Shown one piece after another: positions 34,991-48,148 of a stretch of 64,000 bases of DNA (positions are counted from its first letter, which is position 1; every line of letters begins with the position of its first letter). This DNA comes from Euryodendron excelsum (lineage: Eukaryota; Streptophyta; Magnoliopsida; Ericales; Pentaphylacaceae). The notes below the pieces were generated by a model, which worked only from the letters and a program-made list of their open reading frames with translations, was not told the origin of the DNA and did not search any database. Made by a program: the position numbers and the translations under genes. The DNA lies in the NCBI GenBank assembly GCA_033060915.1, contig CM065396.1:4342001-4406000 (forward strand), given 5' to 3'.

Positions 34991-36560
34991 TTTTCCTGCT
35001 AAATTTTTGTAGTGTGTGCCTTTAGAAAAATGTTTTGAATAGCCATGGGAAGTTTTATAATTTTTTGAAAAATTTAGGATTTTTTTATTTTTCAAAACTT
35101 AGAAAAATTATGTGAAAATTACAAAAAAATTAAGTAACATGGTAGTTTGTGGTTAGAAAAAAGTGGGATATTTTTTAAAAATTGTATGACTCCTCTTGAG
35201 TGTTTTGGAATTTTTGAAAAACTTTAGAAAGCTGGGAAAACCCTCAAAAAAATTGAAAAATAGAAAAAAGAGATAGATTGTTTGTGCTTGTTTGGAGTTT
35301 ATGAATCATGAAGGGTAGGATTGCATTTGGTGGGTAGGTGCGAGGTTGTGGACGTTTTTGTGACTTGCTTGCGGGGCTTGCGAAACCTTTAGTGGGATCC
35401 TTGATATTTAAGAGTTGTGGGGTGATGGGTGGAGGGATATTTGGAATTAGACCCCCTTGCGAGGCATTACAATTTTTTTGAAATGGGGATTTTGAAGAAT
35501 AAGGCCTGGGAAACTAGGAGTTTAAACTTTTTGAAAAAAAAAAGTTTAGAAAACCAAAGAGTTGAAACATTTTGAAGGATAAAAATTTATAAAACCTTGA
35601 ATGTAAAACGTTTTGAAGAATAAAAGTTTATAAAACCTTGAATGTAAAACGTTTTGAAGAATAAAAGTTTATAAAACCTAGATGTGAAACTTTTTTAAGG
35701 GTAAAAGTTTAGAAAACCTAAAATTGGATGTGAATGAACTTTTTGAAGGAAAAAGTCTTAAAACCGTTTGATTTTGATTTGAATAAACTTTTTGAAGGAA
35801 AAAGTTTTAAAAAAAACCTATTAATTTGCTTTGAATAAACTTTTTGAGGGAAAAAGTTAGAAAACCTAGAATTCGATTTTGAATCAACTTTTTGAAGGAA
35901 AAAGTCTTAAAACCGATTGAATTGATTTGAATGGATTTAAATGAACTTTTTCAAGGAAAAAATTAGAAAACCTTGAATTGGATTCGAATAAACTTTTTGA
36001 TGGAAAAAAAATTTAAAACCAATTGAGTTGAATTGAAACTTTTTGAAAGAGAAAGTTAAGAAAATCTTGAATTTGATTTGAATTGAAATTTTTTGAAGGA
36101 AAAAGTTTGAAAACTATTTTTATTTAAAACTTAGACAAAATGTTTAGAAAATTAATTTTGACTCAAGACTTCAAACTTTTAGAAGCAAAATGTTTAGAAA
36201 ATTCATTTTGACTCGAGACTTGAAACTTGGATTTTGAAAGACAAAATGTGTATAGAACTCATTTTGACTTGGAGCTTGAATGTTTGAAAGCTCCTAAGAT
36301 TGATGGTGTTTCGAACTTTGAAAGAAAGCAACACTTTTCACTTTTGAAATTGAGTTGAAATTGAAGGTTAAAACTTTTTGTAAGAAAAGTTTTGAAAACT
36401 TTTGGATTTGAAGATTGATTTTGACTGTTAAAAGAAACAAGGGCTTTGATCTTTTTAAAATTTGAAAGTTTTTCTAGAGAAAGTTTAGAAAATTTTTGGA
36501 TTTTTGAAAACTAAATTTTGGGTTTAAAAGGAAGCCAAAGCGTTTTCGTTTGAGGTTGAT
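34991..36560 (-). mobile_element. Element B AT-rich 3' region
   Basis: Complement of the 3' region of A and Z (for example TGCCTTTRGAAAAATG and 'cattttgactyrgagcttgaa' words). Between 35560 and 36130 a unit like 'gaactttttgaaggaaaaagt' repeats about every 60-70 bp. No gene is seen. Confidence 0.65.
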
Positions 36561-37600
36561 TTTGAAATGATTTGATAAGAATTGTACCTTTGCCTTGAAC
36601 GTGGGGTGTCATAGGAGATTGCTTTGTGCTTGTAGATCTTTTATCTTGAAGTTTGACGAAGATGACATTTGCTCATCTTTGCTTGAGATCTCTCGAGGTT
36701 GGAAGGTTTGATGTTGGCTTAACTGTTGAGCTTTGACTTTGGTAGGTATGATAGAATTCTTGTTGACATGTCTCTAAAGGGATTGTGCTTCCCTGAAGTT
36801 GAGTGTCTTGACTGTTGAGTTGATTGTCCCAGTTTTCATGGTTTGGAAAAGTTGTTCAAAGTTTATTGGGGAGGTCGATGGTGGGTCATTGCCCCATTCT
36901 CTATTTCTTGTTAGCTATAAAGGGCGGGATCATGGCTCAAGCTATCGAGGCCAGTTTAAATGGCTGAGGGGAGCAGTCTAGGAGCAGCATAGATTGTTTA
37001 ATCTTTTATCTAGAAGGGCTACAGATAGTTTAAGCTATTATCTAGGAGTTGTGCTGACTTGCTAGTTGAGTTGAAATCAGTTGCCCTAGGTTGATCTGTA
37101 GAAAATCTAGTAGTGTATTGGAGATTGGAAGACTGAGACATTGGGATAACTTAGTTATGCCTTATGGAGTCAGTGAATTGCTTTGATGATGACTGGAAGA
37201 TATGGTTTGTTGAAATGGACTTCTTGTGAATTAAGTTGTATTGAAGGTTTTTGGCTTCTGACCTACCCCAGTTAGGCTGTACTCTATATGACTAGATGCT
37301 CTGGATATCTGGATATTTATGGATGACAGAATGTTCTATATCGCTAGATATTTTGAATAGTTGGATGCTTTGGGTAGTTGAATAGTCTGGATGGCTGGAT
37401 ATCGAACTTTATCACATTGTGACATCAGGATGCTAGGCTTGAAGACACGTTGGGACCTAAGAAAGCTGAGGGAGATTACCCTTGAACTTATACCTATCTT
37501 AGTATTTTGTTAGCGATATCAAGATTTAACAGACTAATCCTTAATAAATGACTTAAGACATTTATGCCTATTACTTTGTCATGCTGAGTTTAGAAATTTG
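36561..37600. mobile_element. Element B, unrecognised stretch where the antisense ORF would lie
   Basis: By position this corresponds to the antisense ORF region of A and Z, which would read on the plus strand here. I see no PMD or DUF7745 pattern; the longest plus reading (36799-36981, 60 residues) matches nothing I know. A TGGAT-rich imperfect repeat is at 37290-37400. Confidence 0.4.
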
Positions 37601-38900
37601 TTACCAGTGTAGGTTTTCCACAGTTTGGCATCTCTTGACCCATTGTTGAGGCGTGAGAGGTTTCACCAATTTGCTGAGATTGCTTTGTTGTTGCTGTTTG
37701 GATTGCTGATCTAAAGGGCTATCCCTTTTCTCTTTTTTCTTTTTGCTTTTTCTCTTATTTAAACCATTTTTGCCACCCATGCCTTTGTGGGTTTTCACGG
37801 ATACCAATTCTACCATTTTTGCACGACGGCACACGTTTTTAGGTTTTCACTGCGTCAGTAGTTTTGTATTTTACCATGATCATACTCTTGTACTTGTAGC
37901 GCCCCGAAGGGTTTTCCCTATGTTCTCAGGCAATGCTTTTTTTTGTTAATTGCTCTTATTGATGCTGATGAAGACAACTCCTTGTTGAATGAGAACAGAA
38001 GTGCTGAATTTTCATGATAGAAGGAATGATTGATGCTGGAGACTACTATTTGATTGATGTAGCGGCTTTGGTTAAAGATTGTTGATGTTACTTTTAATGT
38101 TGAGCCTAGAACTGAGTTAAAATTTCTACTAGATAGAGCATTTTTTAGTGTAATCATCTTCCTTTGAAGAGCAATGATAGTAATGACTATTCCGAAAGAT
38201 CTTTACTTTGAACTGTAATTTAGGCTAGGTTACGGGGTTTTTGAAAGGAAGTGATAAAGGCTAAAAATATTTTGCTTTTACTTAGCTTTTTAAAACCTAT
38301 GATCACCTTGGACAACCAAAATCTTTCTTTTATTGCTGCTCTAAGTTTTCACTCTCCCCTTCTGTTTTTGGATTTAAACATACCTCGATGCTTGTGTTTC
38401 CTTTGCTAGATCCTCTCTCTCTTGGATTCAATCGCACCTTATATTTCTTTTTTTCAATGATCCCAGATATGTTACTTTTGCACCATGGTGTTCTTATAGA
38501 TTTTCACTAGGTCTACCATTTTTGTATCTTACCATGCTTCCACATTTTTACCCACAAAGCCCTTTTGGGTTTTCACTGTGTCATCGAGGTCATGCTATTC
38601 ATTATTATCTTTTATCATTTTTATAAAGGTTAATGTTTTCTCTGCCATAGTGCTTACTATTAATGAAGAGTTTGAGATTTCTTCTCTTTTGCTTTCTCTT
38701 TTAGTCATTTCTTAAACCTATATTTGCTCTCTATTTTCCTTTTTCCCTTTTTTATTTTGCTTTGGCCCGTTACAGGAGGTGTTCACTAGGTCAGATTTTT
38801 CAAAGGAACGTAATCGGCTCGAATGGGCTTTACAAGGGGAAGCTTTTAACTGTATGGTAGAGGATTTAGGGGCCTCTTTTTATTTCAGTCATTGCTATCG
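37601..38900 (-). mobile_element. Element B post-integrase repeats
   Basis: Complement of the element A region at 26500-26680. Units built from GTGAAAACCCA, AAAGGC and GGTGCAAAAATGG occur at 37740-37900 and 38480-38590, at least four copies. Short readings such as 37834-37601 (-) come from these units. Confidence 0.65.
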
Positions 38901-38939
38901 CTGCTATATCAAAGTTTCTGATTACACGTAGTAGTTCTT

Positions 38940-39560
38940 TACCAAACCTGAGTTGATGGGTGCTGGGGAGATTTCTCCACTTGTCTTTTTGGCTTTCTGC
39001 TGGATTTGAAGTATCTTTTTGAGATATCCGTCCTTGAACTGGCAAGGATTGACTTTCTTATTGAAGGATCTGGCAATGCATCTTTGACAGCATTAGGTAT
39101 GGTAGATGGCTTCCATTCTGTTTTCATATGGGAAGCAAAGTTGTTCATGTCGATTTTTGATCCAGTCTGCTTTAATGAATTGAATTTCCATGAGGACTCA
39201 AGGAGATGGGATTTCTACTTCGACTAGTAAGACTGCCTCGTTGCTTTAGACTAGGGAGAATGGCGATGCCCCAGTTGAGATTCTAATTGAGGTTTTATTA
39301 GCCATCAACGCAAAAGGGTAGTTATTCGTGTCAATCCTTATGGTTATCATTTTTCCTGCAAGAGATTCTCTTGACATTTTTTGTTCTGCTGCTATTATGG
39401 CTCCACTTGTTTGTGGACACTAGGCTACCGAGTTATAGGGACTAATATTTAAAGTTTGGCGAAGCTTTGAAATCATGTCGTTGGTAAGGTTGCGTGCATT
39501 ACCTGTGATGATAGACTTGGGGAGGCTGAATTTGTAGAGGATCTCTGGAAGTCTTTAGAG
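38940..39560 (-). pseudogene. Integrase (INT) remnant of element B
   Basis: Read on the minus strand from about 39560: LPKSIITGNARNLTNDMISK (core; the second catalytic Asp of IITDN reads Gly), then NGAIIAAEQKMSRESLAGKM, PFALMANKTSIRISTGASPF and SLV..NEAVLLVEVEIPS (the GATPFSLVYGMEAVLP block), then RCIARSFNKKV and KKILQIQQK. Several frame changes and stops separate the pieces. The same order is seen in element A INT at 25200-25800, which supports the call. Not functional. Confidence 0.8.
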
Positions 39561-40400
39561 TCAAAAGATGCCAAGCTTTGGATACCCTACAAGTTTTGTT
39601 TTTCTAAAAAAGATTTTAGCATGACAGAAATATTTTATGATCAAGAGTCATTTATTTTAGATTATCCTGTTATATAGTTGATATTCTACAAAGTATTTTG
39701 ATAGGCTAATATCAACGGATTCCTCCTGTAGGCTCTACCAGGACCTTTAGAGCCTAGGAATGTGAGAGGCGGTCCAATTGAAGCTCTCCTTGTCTGATGT
39801 AGCTAGATAGATGGAACCTTGAGGATGATAAGCTGATGTTGAAGGATTAGTTTCTTGAATTGGAATAAGTTTGATAATGACTCTTCTTAGATTTTGAACA
39901 GATTTATAGTTAATGATGGTAGATTGTTGATCTGTTGTCTGTTGCTTAACAGTTAGATTTTGGGTCAACCCTTTTACTTAATCTCCTTTGAAGGGGGACA
40001 ATATTCCAACCTACGAGTATGACGCTGACCATTGGATTCTTTCAGATAAAGATCACGTTGTAGCTATGCCTCTAGTCCTTTCCCATGTTGGTAGCCTCTA
40101 TTGTTGTGGTGGTTAGCAACCATTTTCTCAACTGTCAAATGACCTGAATGGGCCGAATCTTTTTGGGCATTTGGCATGCACTTGGAAGTTAGAACGTTCT
40201 GTTGTGGCAATGCATGGGACTAACAGAACTTTGCAAATAGTGAAGTCCTCTCCTATATGGACGGTGATTATCGCGACATGGTACGGAGGTAGTTGCTTAG
40301 AGGTATTGTCTTGCAGATGGATAGCCAATTCTTTTTACTCTTCAATATAGGTTAGGCCTCTTCCAATAACTAGGCTGATCCTTCCATAAGTTTGAATTGG
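39561..40400 (-). mobile_element. Element B, unrecognised internal stretch
   Basis: It lies between the INT core and the leader, where gag-PR-RT should be. Minus readings of 66-73 residues (40328-40128, 39968-39747) show no protease or RT motif. Probably rearranged leader or gag edges left by a deletion. Confidence 0.4.
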
Positions 40401-42330
40401 GTAGGATGCTAGAGAGATTCCATGAGTTCAGTTGTGCTCTTTGACTTGGAAAAAGAAAAAAAAATAGAATGCAGTTAGCATGTGGAGTTAGATATTTTAT
40501 ATGATGCATGTCCTATGGAGGTCCCTTTTTTAAAGGAATCTATGCATAATGCTGAGTCCATTTTAAAAGTGGAGTTTTGCCCATGTATATAATACAGTAC
40601 CTCTTCAGCATTGGCCGATTAATGCTTTTTTGTTTAGGCAATCCCACCTCTATGGATAGAGAGAGATTTGGGCCTCTCGTGAAATATGATTCCATGCATG
40701 CCATAAATCCTTAGGGTTACAGGGAACCCTTAAGAGTTTAGGTAGTTTTGATTAGCATGAGAGTGGATCGTCCTTTTCTCTCTATAATTGATTGCATGCA
40801 TAAGAATGCAATGACTCGAGTTTCTTTTAACTCTTATCTTGGAATGGGTATCGATGAGCAGCATAATGGCAACAGATGAGCAGTTTTTAGAAGACCCTTT
40901 TTTTGTTCTTGCTTTAGCCTCTGGCTTTCTTGGCCTTGAGAGATGAGGGAAAGGAAAGAAGACGCCAAACATAAGAGAAGTCACTTCCTTGATTTGAAAG
41001 TTTCTATGTAATGCATGCCTTCGGTGTGCCCCTACTCTCTAAGGAGGAGGACTCAGCATGATGTGTGGACTTTTCCCCTATTTGCAATACCATACCTGTG
41101 CCTATAGTTATTCATACATCTATACATCCATTCATCCACAAAAAATTTCAATGACAACTTTATTGAAGTGAGTTCCTTTTGTACATGAAATTATAAAAGT
41201 ACACTAAAAGGGGAGGGGGAAACACTTTTCTCAGGACTTTCACCAATCTACTATTATATTTGAAATCCTAAACTATTCTTGAGTCTTCGGATTTGTCTTC
41301 TTTGTTGGAGGTTAGTAAGAGACCTTGCTTCTGAATTACACCTTATCTTGTTGGCAGGCCTATCTTTGTGAGTGGAGAGGGATTGGGACCCCTCTCTATG
41401 AGATGACTTCGATGCATGTCATAAGTCCTTGGGTCAATTGGTACCTTTAGGAATTTACGTAAGCTTTGAATGAGCGAGATTGGCCTCGGGCCGCTCTCTG
41501 AGGGTTGATCATATGCATGAAAATGCATTAACTTGAGTTACTTTAGAACTCTTATCTTAGAATAAAATTCGATGTATAAGCAGCATGACAATAGTATAAT
41601 AGTATGAGCAGCATAATAGAAGAAATTAAGCAGTCTAACTGGACAAAAAGTAAGGAAAATTAAAGCGGTCACCTTTTCCTCCTTCGTTTTGAAATTGACG
41701 CATGTGTCTTAAATCCAGCAGAGGTTTGGCTATACATGGGGTGCTAGATAAGCATGAGGTTAGGGGTTACTAATGCTTCGTAAAAATCTCAGTTCCCAAA
41801 TCTTTAAACTTAGGCCCACTCTACTAGATGGTGCCATTATTGGTTGGTGATCTGAGCGGGGGGACCATTATGAGGCCGTAGGCTAGGAAACTGACACAGC
41901 ATCCTGCTCATAACCAAAGTATCGTCTCCCCTTCTAACTAGAAGGACAGTAACCAAGTAATTATGCAAAGATGCAAATGTAAGTGCCCCAAGTGTGTGTG
42001 AGATTTTTGAAAAAAATGGAGAAATGGCCTAACAACTCCCATCAATCCTCCTCATTCATGGCATACATGGCAGTTAATATAAAACAAAAAGTAAAAGGTA
42101 AGTAACTACAAAACAAATGCATAGAGTTAGTACCTTTATGAAAAATCCAATGCAAGATAAAAATAAATAATGGATGCAAAAGTATAAGATGACATGCATA
42201 GACGCAAGTGATGACGTCTTTTGAAAATGTTTTGAAATATTTTAAAAAAGCAAACAAAATTGGACTAGGAAACCAGAGATTCTAGGTGAGTGAAGGGTGA
42301 AGAGACATGACAACGGCCTAACCCTCTTAG
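40400..42330 (-). mobile_element. Element B leader with a tandem duplication
   Basis: The 41340-41600 part recurs with about 719 bp offset at 40625-40880 (for example 'aactcttatcttrgaat' and 'cataartccttrggt' words), diverged but collinear. Together with 41600-42330 it matches the element A leader (14742-15651). A 3' splice-like TTTTGTAG lies at 42113-42106 in minus sense. The unoccupied target of the 15657 solo LTR (CTCACAAAGATAGG, minus sense) is near 41370. Confidence 0.65.
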
Positions 42331-42350
42331 TGTTCCTAGCGGAGTCGCCA
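42331..42350 (-). other. Primer-binding site of element B
   Basis: On the minus strand TGGCGACTCCGCTAGGAACA starts two bases after the LTR end GCGCAACA (42353). It matches the element A PBS at its first 12 positions except one. Confidence 0.8.
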
Positions 42351-42352
42351 GC

Positions 42353-45300
42353 TGTTGCGCTTCGGTTTTTCGACTCCTACGGAGTCTCTGCGACTCGAGG
42401 GAAAGGGGAAGCATGATGCTTTGTTTGTTAGAACTCACCCTCCTAAGAGAAAAAGTGCGACAGGGACTGGACTTGAAATTGAATTGACTAAAGGCTTTTA
42501 GAAAGAAAAAGAAGTTTGGAGTCACCACCGAACTTTGATAAAGGTGTGTTAGGTCACCTAAAACTAAGTAAAATCTGAAGACTAAACTTAAGGTTTTTGA
42601 AAAAATTTTGGAAAACTTCCTCAAGAAAGGGTTTTTTGGAAAATAGATTGGTTGGCAACCTTTGGAGAATGTTTAAGCCCTTTTAGAAAATGACTCTATT
42701 TTGGTCTTTGAAAATAGTGATCCTAGGTTCGAAGGTTGGTTACGTGTAGGGAAGATGACCAAAGACTATCACCCTACTCCGCCCTTGCGGTACCCACATG
42801 CCCTATCACCCTATTGTCACTCACTTGAATCTCCAATTCCTAATTGTCTGCTTATATTTGCTATAAAAAGATTTTAAACAAAAGATTGTGTCCTCACTTT
42901 TGGAACAGATGATGCATAATGCAACTTTTTAAAAGAGTTTGAAAGAAACTTGGGTTTAGATTTTAAAAACTGACATTTGAGTTTAAAAACGGGTTATAAC
43001 TACACCTATGAAGGTTACCTACATATCTCATTTTGATAAGAATCAGGTCAGTCGTAGTTCGAACTCATGGTCCCCTTGGAAAATATTTGATTTGATGCAA
43101 TATAGAAATGTATGATTTTTAGTCGAAAAAGGGAAGTTTCCTTTTAGGAAAGTTTTGAAAAATGAAAGTTTTATTTTGGAAAAGTTTTGAAAAATGAAAG
43201 TGTTATTTTAAAAAAGTTTTGAAAAAGGAAAGTTTTATTTTGAAATCTTATTGAGAAAGGAAAGGTTTGACTTTTGAAAAGATTTGAATTATTTCCAAAA
43301 ATAGAAGATTGAATTTTGTTTTCCAAAATAGAGGATTGGATTTGGTTTTCAAAAGTAAAAGATTTGATTTGGTTTCCAAAATGGAAAGATCTGATTTGGT
43401 TTTCAAAAATAGAAGATTTGATTTGGTTTCCAAAATGAAAAGATTTGAATAAAAAAATGAAAGATTTAATTTGAAAAAGGCAAGATTTGAATTGAGAATC
43501 TTATGATTTTATGTGTAACTTTTGGAAAACAACTCAAGTGAGTTATATAATTTTTGAAAACATGATCTAACAATGATTTAAAAACCATTTTGAATGCAAG
43601 GATGCACAAATGAAAGTTAGGGACAAAACAAGGGTTTCCTAGGGCATGCGTTTCTAGGGTTTTAACTTTGGCTTCAAGATAGCAACACTTAGACTAATTT
43701 TGAGAAAAAGCCTTTAACTATAAGATTTGAAGAGGTTTGAAAACTAAAGTTTAAAAGAGAAGTTTTAGAGCTTAAAACCTTAATGTGGTCTTTGAAGGCT
43801 TCTTTGAATATGTCACTTACCTAAAGCGACCCTAACTATGAAAAGGCTAAAATCACCTTAAGATTGTGATTTTGAAAGCATGCTAGCATTTGAAATCCTA
43901 ATATGGACCTTGGTAGTCATTTTGAATATATCATTTTCCTAGAAAAACCTTAACCATGGAGAGGTTAGAATCACTCTAGGCTTGTGAGTTTTGAAAATAA
44001 AAACAATGAACGAATCATGACATTATGAGGCAATTGGGACATGAACATATAAGGTTGAAGGCTTCACCACATTGCAAGGGGTCTCGAGACCATACCATGA
44101 TTGTTTAGGCTAAAGGAAGACCCCTAACATGGTGATCTCCCCAAAGCTTCCCATAAGCAAGGACCTAAGGTCCTCTTATTTCAAGTATGCAAGAATAGGA
44201 GGTAGAAGATAGGGATTAAAAGAGATAATAGCCCAAGTGGACTAGGAGGAAGACGAGAGAGAGGGGAATGACATAAACTCAAAAGAGAAACCCTACCTCA
44301 TCTTCTTGTTAGCTTAAATGCTTCAGAGGAGGACTTTCTTGAACCTTACAATGGCCTTTAAGAGCTTCCAAGGGCTGGACTTGATCTTTAATGAAGTTAG
44401 GAAGCTAGGGTTTTAGTGTTTAGGGCTAGAGGGGGCTAGGTCTTCAGAGAGCCTTGAGAGAATTAGGGTTTTTTGGAGGATTTCGGGAGCTGTAGAGAGT
44501 TTGGCAGAGTTTCTTTATGATTTTTAGGACCTGGAATATGCTAGGGGTGGTCTGTATTTATAGGCAAAAGTTAAGGAGGTGGGGCCACTTTCTAGTGGCG
44601 TCTGGCCAAAAATATTACTAGTGGCACCACCTTCGTATGTAAGTGATCTTCGTGAATTTGATTCAACTTGGGCCACAAGAAAAAGATCTAAGCACCACTC
44701 ATAGTGGGTCCCAAACATTTTTTGGCTTGGCTCCAATGTGAGTGGCTCCAGTTTGATATGGAAAGCTACCGGGTTGTGGGGCCCAATTAGAAAAGAGATA
44801 GGGCACCTAGGAGTGCCTCGAGGGTTGTTGGTTTGATACACAGAGCTGAAATGGTTGAAAATGGTGATCGGCCCACCCGGGACAAAATGGTCATTGGAAC
44901 TGGGAAGTACCAGAAATGGGCCCAGAATGGACCGAGATAGCATCAGAGGGTTAAAAACATTGTTAAGTGTACACTGGAGGATTATCGATTGGATACCCAA
45001 AGTTGGAGTATTTGAAAAGGTCAACCGGCCCACTAGGGGCAAAACGATCATTTGAGGCGAAGATACTAAAATTGGCCCGAAGTTGACTGGGATGGGATTT
45101 GAATGTCGAGAACATTGTTAGGAGTGTCCCAGAGGATTACCAGTTTGATACCTAGGGCCAGCATGGTTGAAAGGGATGACCAACCTACTAGGGGCAAAAC
45201 GATTATTTAACTGGGAAACACTTTAATAGGCCCGAAATTGACTGGAATGACATTTGGAGACTAGGGACACTCGAGGGAGTGCCTTAGGGATTTACCAATT

Positions 45301-47225
45301 TGATACCTATAAACGATGTGGTTCATGAGGGCGATTAGTGCGCCTGAAGGTAAAATAATCATTTTGACCGAGAATTACCAAAGCAAAGCTAGAGTTGATT
45401 TGAATGGCATTCCAAGCATGCCGGACAATCTTAAAAGGGATGGACTTATTGCTCTGAAAACTTAGGTGCCTTCTTGATGAGCGTGCCAGATTGAATTGGA
45501 CTAGAATAAAAACTTGACTCACACCAAACATGTGCTTGAAATAATCCCAAGTGCAAGATGGCGAAGTAGTATATACTCAGAGTACGAGATTGTTCCCACA
45601 AAGAGCAATTTACACAGAACCAAAAGAACTAGAATAATTCTCTCAATTGCTCACAAAAATCTGAACAAATCACTTCTAAAATAAAATAAAATTATGATTG
45701 TTTTGGAAAATATCTGATTATCTAAACTAACTAGCAAGAAAAGATAAATAACTTGAACAAGATTTGATTATAAAGTAATAAGAAAAAGTCTCAAGATTAA
45801 TCGATCCAACCAATTGTGTCTCTTGAAATTCCAAAGAAGATAATTTTGTAACTCAAATTCTTCGACTACGATGCGAGTCTCATATTCGGAAGATCTAGTG
45901 ATAAAAACCAAGTGTTCTTTAAAACTTTAACTTCTAGAATAAACTGGGTTGTTGGATTCAAGAACGAATAACATTGATTCTTGCAGCACATATACTGAAT
46001 ATAGATTCACGCATAAACATTACTAAACATAATCAAACATCTAGGTTTTCAAAAACGAAGAAGAAAAAGAAAGATAGAAATAGAAAATTAAAATTTGAAA
46101 CCCAAAATCTCACCTCCTTTGTTCATCCATGATCTTCAATTGGTTTTTATAATCGATCCCAAGATGGAAAGATTTAGCTACTCATCTGCATCTATGAAAA
46201 ACTTGAAATAATTGAATGAATGCTAAAAATCTAGATCTAGTGCGAAGAAATAAAAGAAATCTTGAATTGAATGCAAGGAATCTAGAAAACTTGTATTGAA
46301 ACTTGTATTGAAGTGAATCCGATTACAAGAATGCAAAAACCTAATAGATCTAAGCTATTCTAGCTTAAAAACTATAAAAGCTCTGTACAAAGTTCGTTTC
46401 CTCGAACATAAACCAAGTAGGTATTTATAGGGATCGCAATCCAAACCTTAGAAAAATTCTAAAATTTTTCTTATCGTTCAAACAGCAAAACGGGCGTTCA
46501 AACGCTAGTGTTAATTCTTCTTCACCATTCGAATGGTGTAATATAGCGTTCAAATGCCAGGCTTAAATTGATTTTGATTGCTCTCTGGCCATTCGAATGG
46601 TGCATTTGGTGTTCGAATGCTAGGCCTTTTTCCCCCTTTGGTTTCTGTTTAGCCTCTGACCATTTGAACAGTAGACTTGGAGTTTGAATGCTAGAAGTCT
46701 TTTTTACCTATTTTGGTTTTAACTTGTTTGAGGCTCTTAGAGTCAGAATTCGGCGACGCTCATTAGTTACAAACATGTGTAACTTGAAGCAGCCTTTCCA
46801 ATGGTGTATCATTCATTCCATTCTGAGCTACAAGTAAAAACTTGCACGTTTTTTGAGACAGGGCCTCGACAGCGTTCCTCAATTTGTGTGCCCGTAGTCC
46901 GGATTATTTCTTTGACTCCAAATCAACTCCCTTAGCTTTAAATACCTAAAATATGATTAAGTACGAGCTTAAATACAATATATAGTAGAGAAAGTATAAT
47001 TAACCCTAATCTATAGCTAGCAAATGTCGCTTAGCGACTATAGATTGCACTTATGCAGTCTAATGATCACCTTAGGGTCGTTTTGGTCACTTGGCTTTAA
47101 ACAAGCCCAGCGGCCTCGGGGAGCGACCAATTGATCGGACTGGAGTTTGGAAGGTTGATCTAGGGTTTGAATGTGCATCCGGTCGAATTGAAGATTACCG
47201 AACAAGCAAAAATGGGGTGCTTATA
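42353..47225 (-). mobile_element. 5' LTR of element B (-), with an internal insertion
   Basis: The LTR runs from TATAAGCACCCC (start, at 47225) to GCGCAACA (end, at 42353) and is followed by the PBS. TATA is at 44555-44562, the splice-donor-like GAG|GTAGGG at 44299-44291, and the family block at 42988-43066. About 1.55 kb near 45510-47065 is an insertion, so the LTR itself is about 3.3 kb. The 175-residue reading on the minus strand at 45051-44524 is U3 sequence, not a gene. Confidence 0.8.
45510..47065 (-). mobile_element. Insertion of about 1.5 kb in the element B 5' LTR, probably a non-autonomous LTR-type element
   Basis: Comparison with the LTR at 52490-52550 shows the family sequence breaking near 45505 (AATTGGACTAGA) and resuming near 47070 (AATGATCACCTTAGGG). 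The insert has a minus-strand TATAAATA (complement at 46422-46429), palindromic CCATTCGAATGG twice (46528-46600) and 'gcgttcaaacgc'-type repeats like those in the 29452 element. No coding is seen. Exact ends and TSD were not resolved; TGCATAAGTGC (minus) near 47056 may be its start. Confidence 0.5.
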
Positions 47226-48148
47226 CCTCTCTTAAGTGGTTTCTAAAAAACAACTAGATGAATCCCATGCTCACTTGAGTGATTTTGTAGAAACAACTTT
47301 CAAAACTCACAACTCTCTTAAGTTAGTTTTTCAAAGGGTATTTATATGAAATGATAACTTTCCTACATGAGATAACACTTTTCTAAGCATTTCATTAAGC
47401 TTTTCATATAAAATCATAAAGTTTTCAAGATTTCCACATGAAATCATGGTTTCCAAAACCTATTTTTCAAGTGTTTTGCATAAAATGCCATTTTTCACTT
47501 TCCAAAACACTGGGTCCAAACCCTAGTTCAAAGCCACCTTTCAAAGTTAGTTAACTCTAGCTATCCAACCCTAGGTTAACCCTAGGTTAACCCTAGGTCA
47601 ACCTAACCCTAGTTGTCCAATCCTAGGTTAAACTAACTCAAGTTAATTAACCTAACCAAGATTAGTTAAAGTCAAGTCTCCAATTTCAAACCCTTTTAAA
47701 ATGTTCTTTTAAATTCAAACCATTTTCAAAACCCCTTACTCTCTAGAGTCTTCTATAATCATCTTTATAAAACCTTCCTTAAAACCCCTTCAATTTTTCA
47801 AAATGTTTTCAAAAGTTTTTTTGAACTTGTCTTAACCAAAAATGGCTAGACACTTAATATTTTGAAAATCTACTTTGGAAAATGATTTTCAAAAACTCAC
47901 AACCTTAAGATGATCTTAACCCTCTCATGGTTAAGGTCTTTAAAGGAAAGTGATACATCAGATGTAACCTTCAACTTTCATATTAGGGTTCTAAACCCTA
48001 AATGTTTTCAAAATCTCTTTCAAAAATGATTTTCAAATGTCACATCCCTAAGAAAATCTTGTTATTCAATGATTATAATTTCTTAAGGAATGTGAGATAT
48101 CGAGTAGGATTCTATAACCCTAAAGTTTTCAAAACACTAAAGGAAGTG
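47226..48148 (+). mobile_element. 3' LTR of element A, piece 2
   Basis: Plus-oriented LTR body matching 12620-13555 of the 9900 solo LTR (CTCTCTTAAGTG, CCTAGGTTAACC repeats, 'cctaaagttttcaaaacactaaagga'). It stops at the TSD AAGTG (48144-48148) of the next solo LTR. Confidence 0.75.

Larger units (their letters stand above)
34363..47225 (-). mobile_element. Element B: deleted Tat-type element on the minus strand
   Basis: Reading right to left: 5' LTR (47225-42353), PBS (42350-42331), leader with a duplication (about 42330-40400), integrase remnant (39560-38940), post-INT repeats (38900-37600), unrecognised DNA, AT-rich 3' region (36500-34991), 3' LTR fragment (34990-34363). Protease, RT and RNase H are not recognisable, so several kb are deleted. 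It lies inside the element A 3' LTR: A-LTR sequence stops at 34362 and resumes at 47226. Confidence 0.75.

Noticed and set aside
44524..45051. 175-residue minus-strand reading in the element B LTR, with relatives at 19416-19757, 51277-51600 and 57662-57910
   Set aside because: All lie at the same U3 position in LTRs; frames differ between copies and no known domain is seen. Recurrence follows from LTR homology. A weak residual chance of a conserved LTR ORF remains, but frame breaks between copies argue against it.
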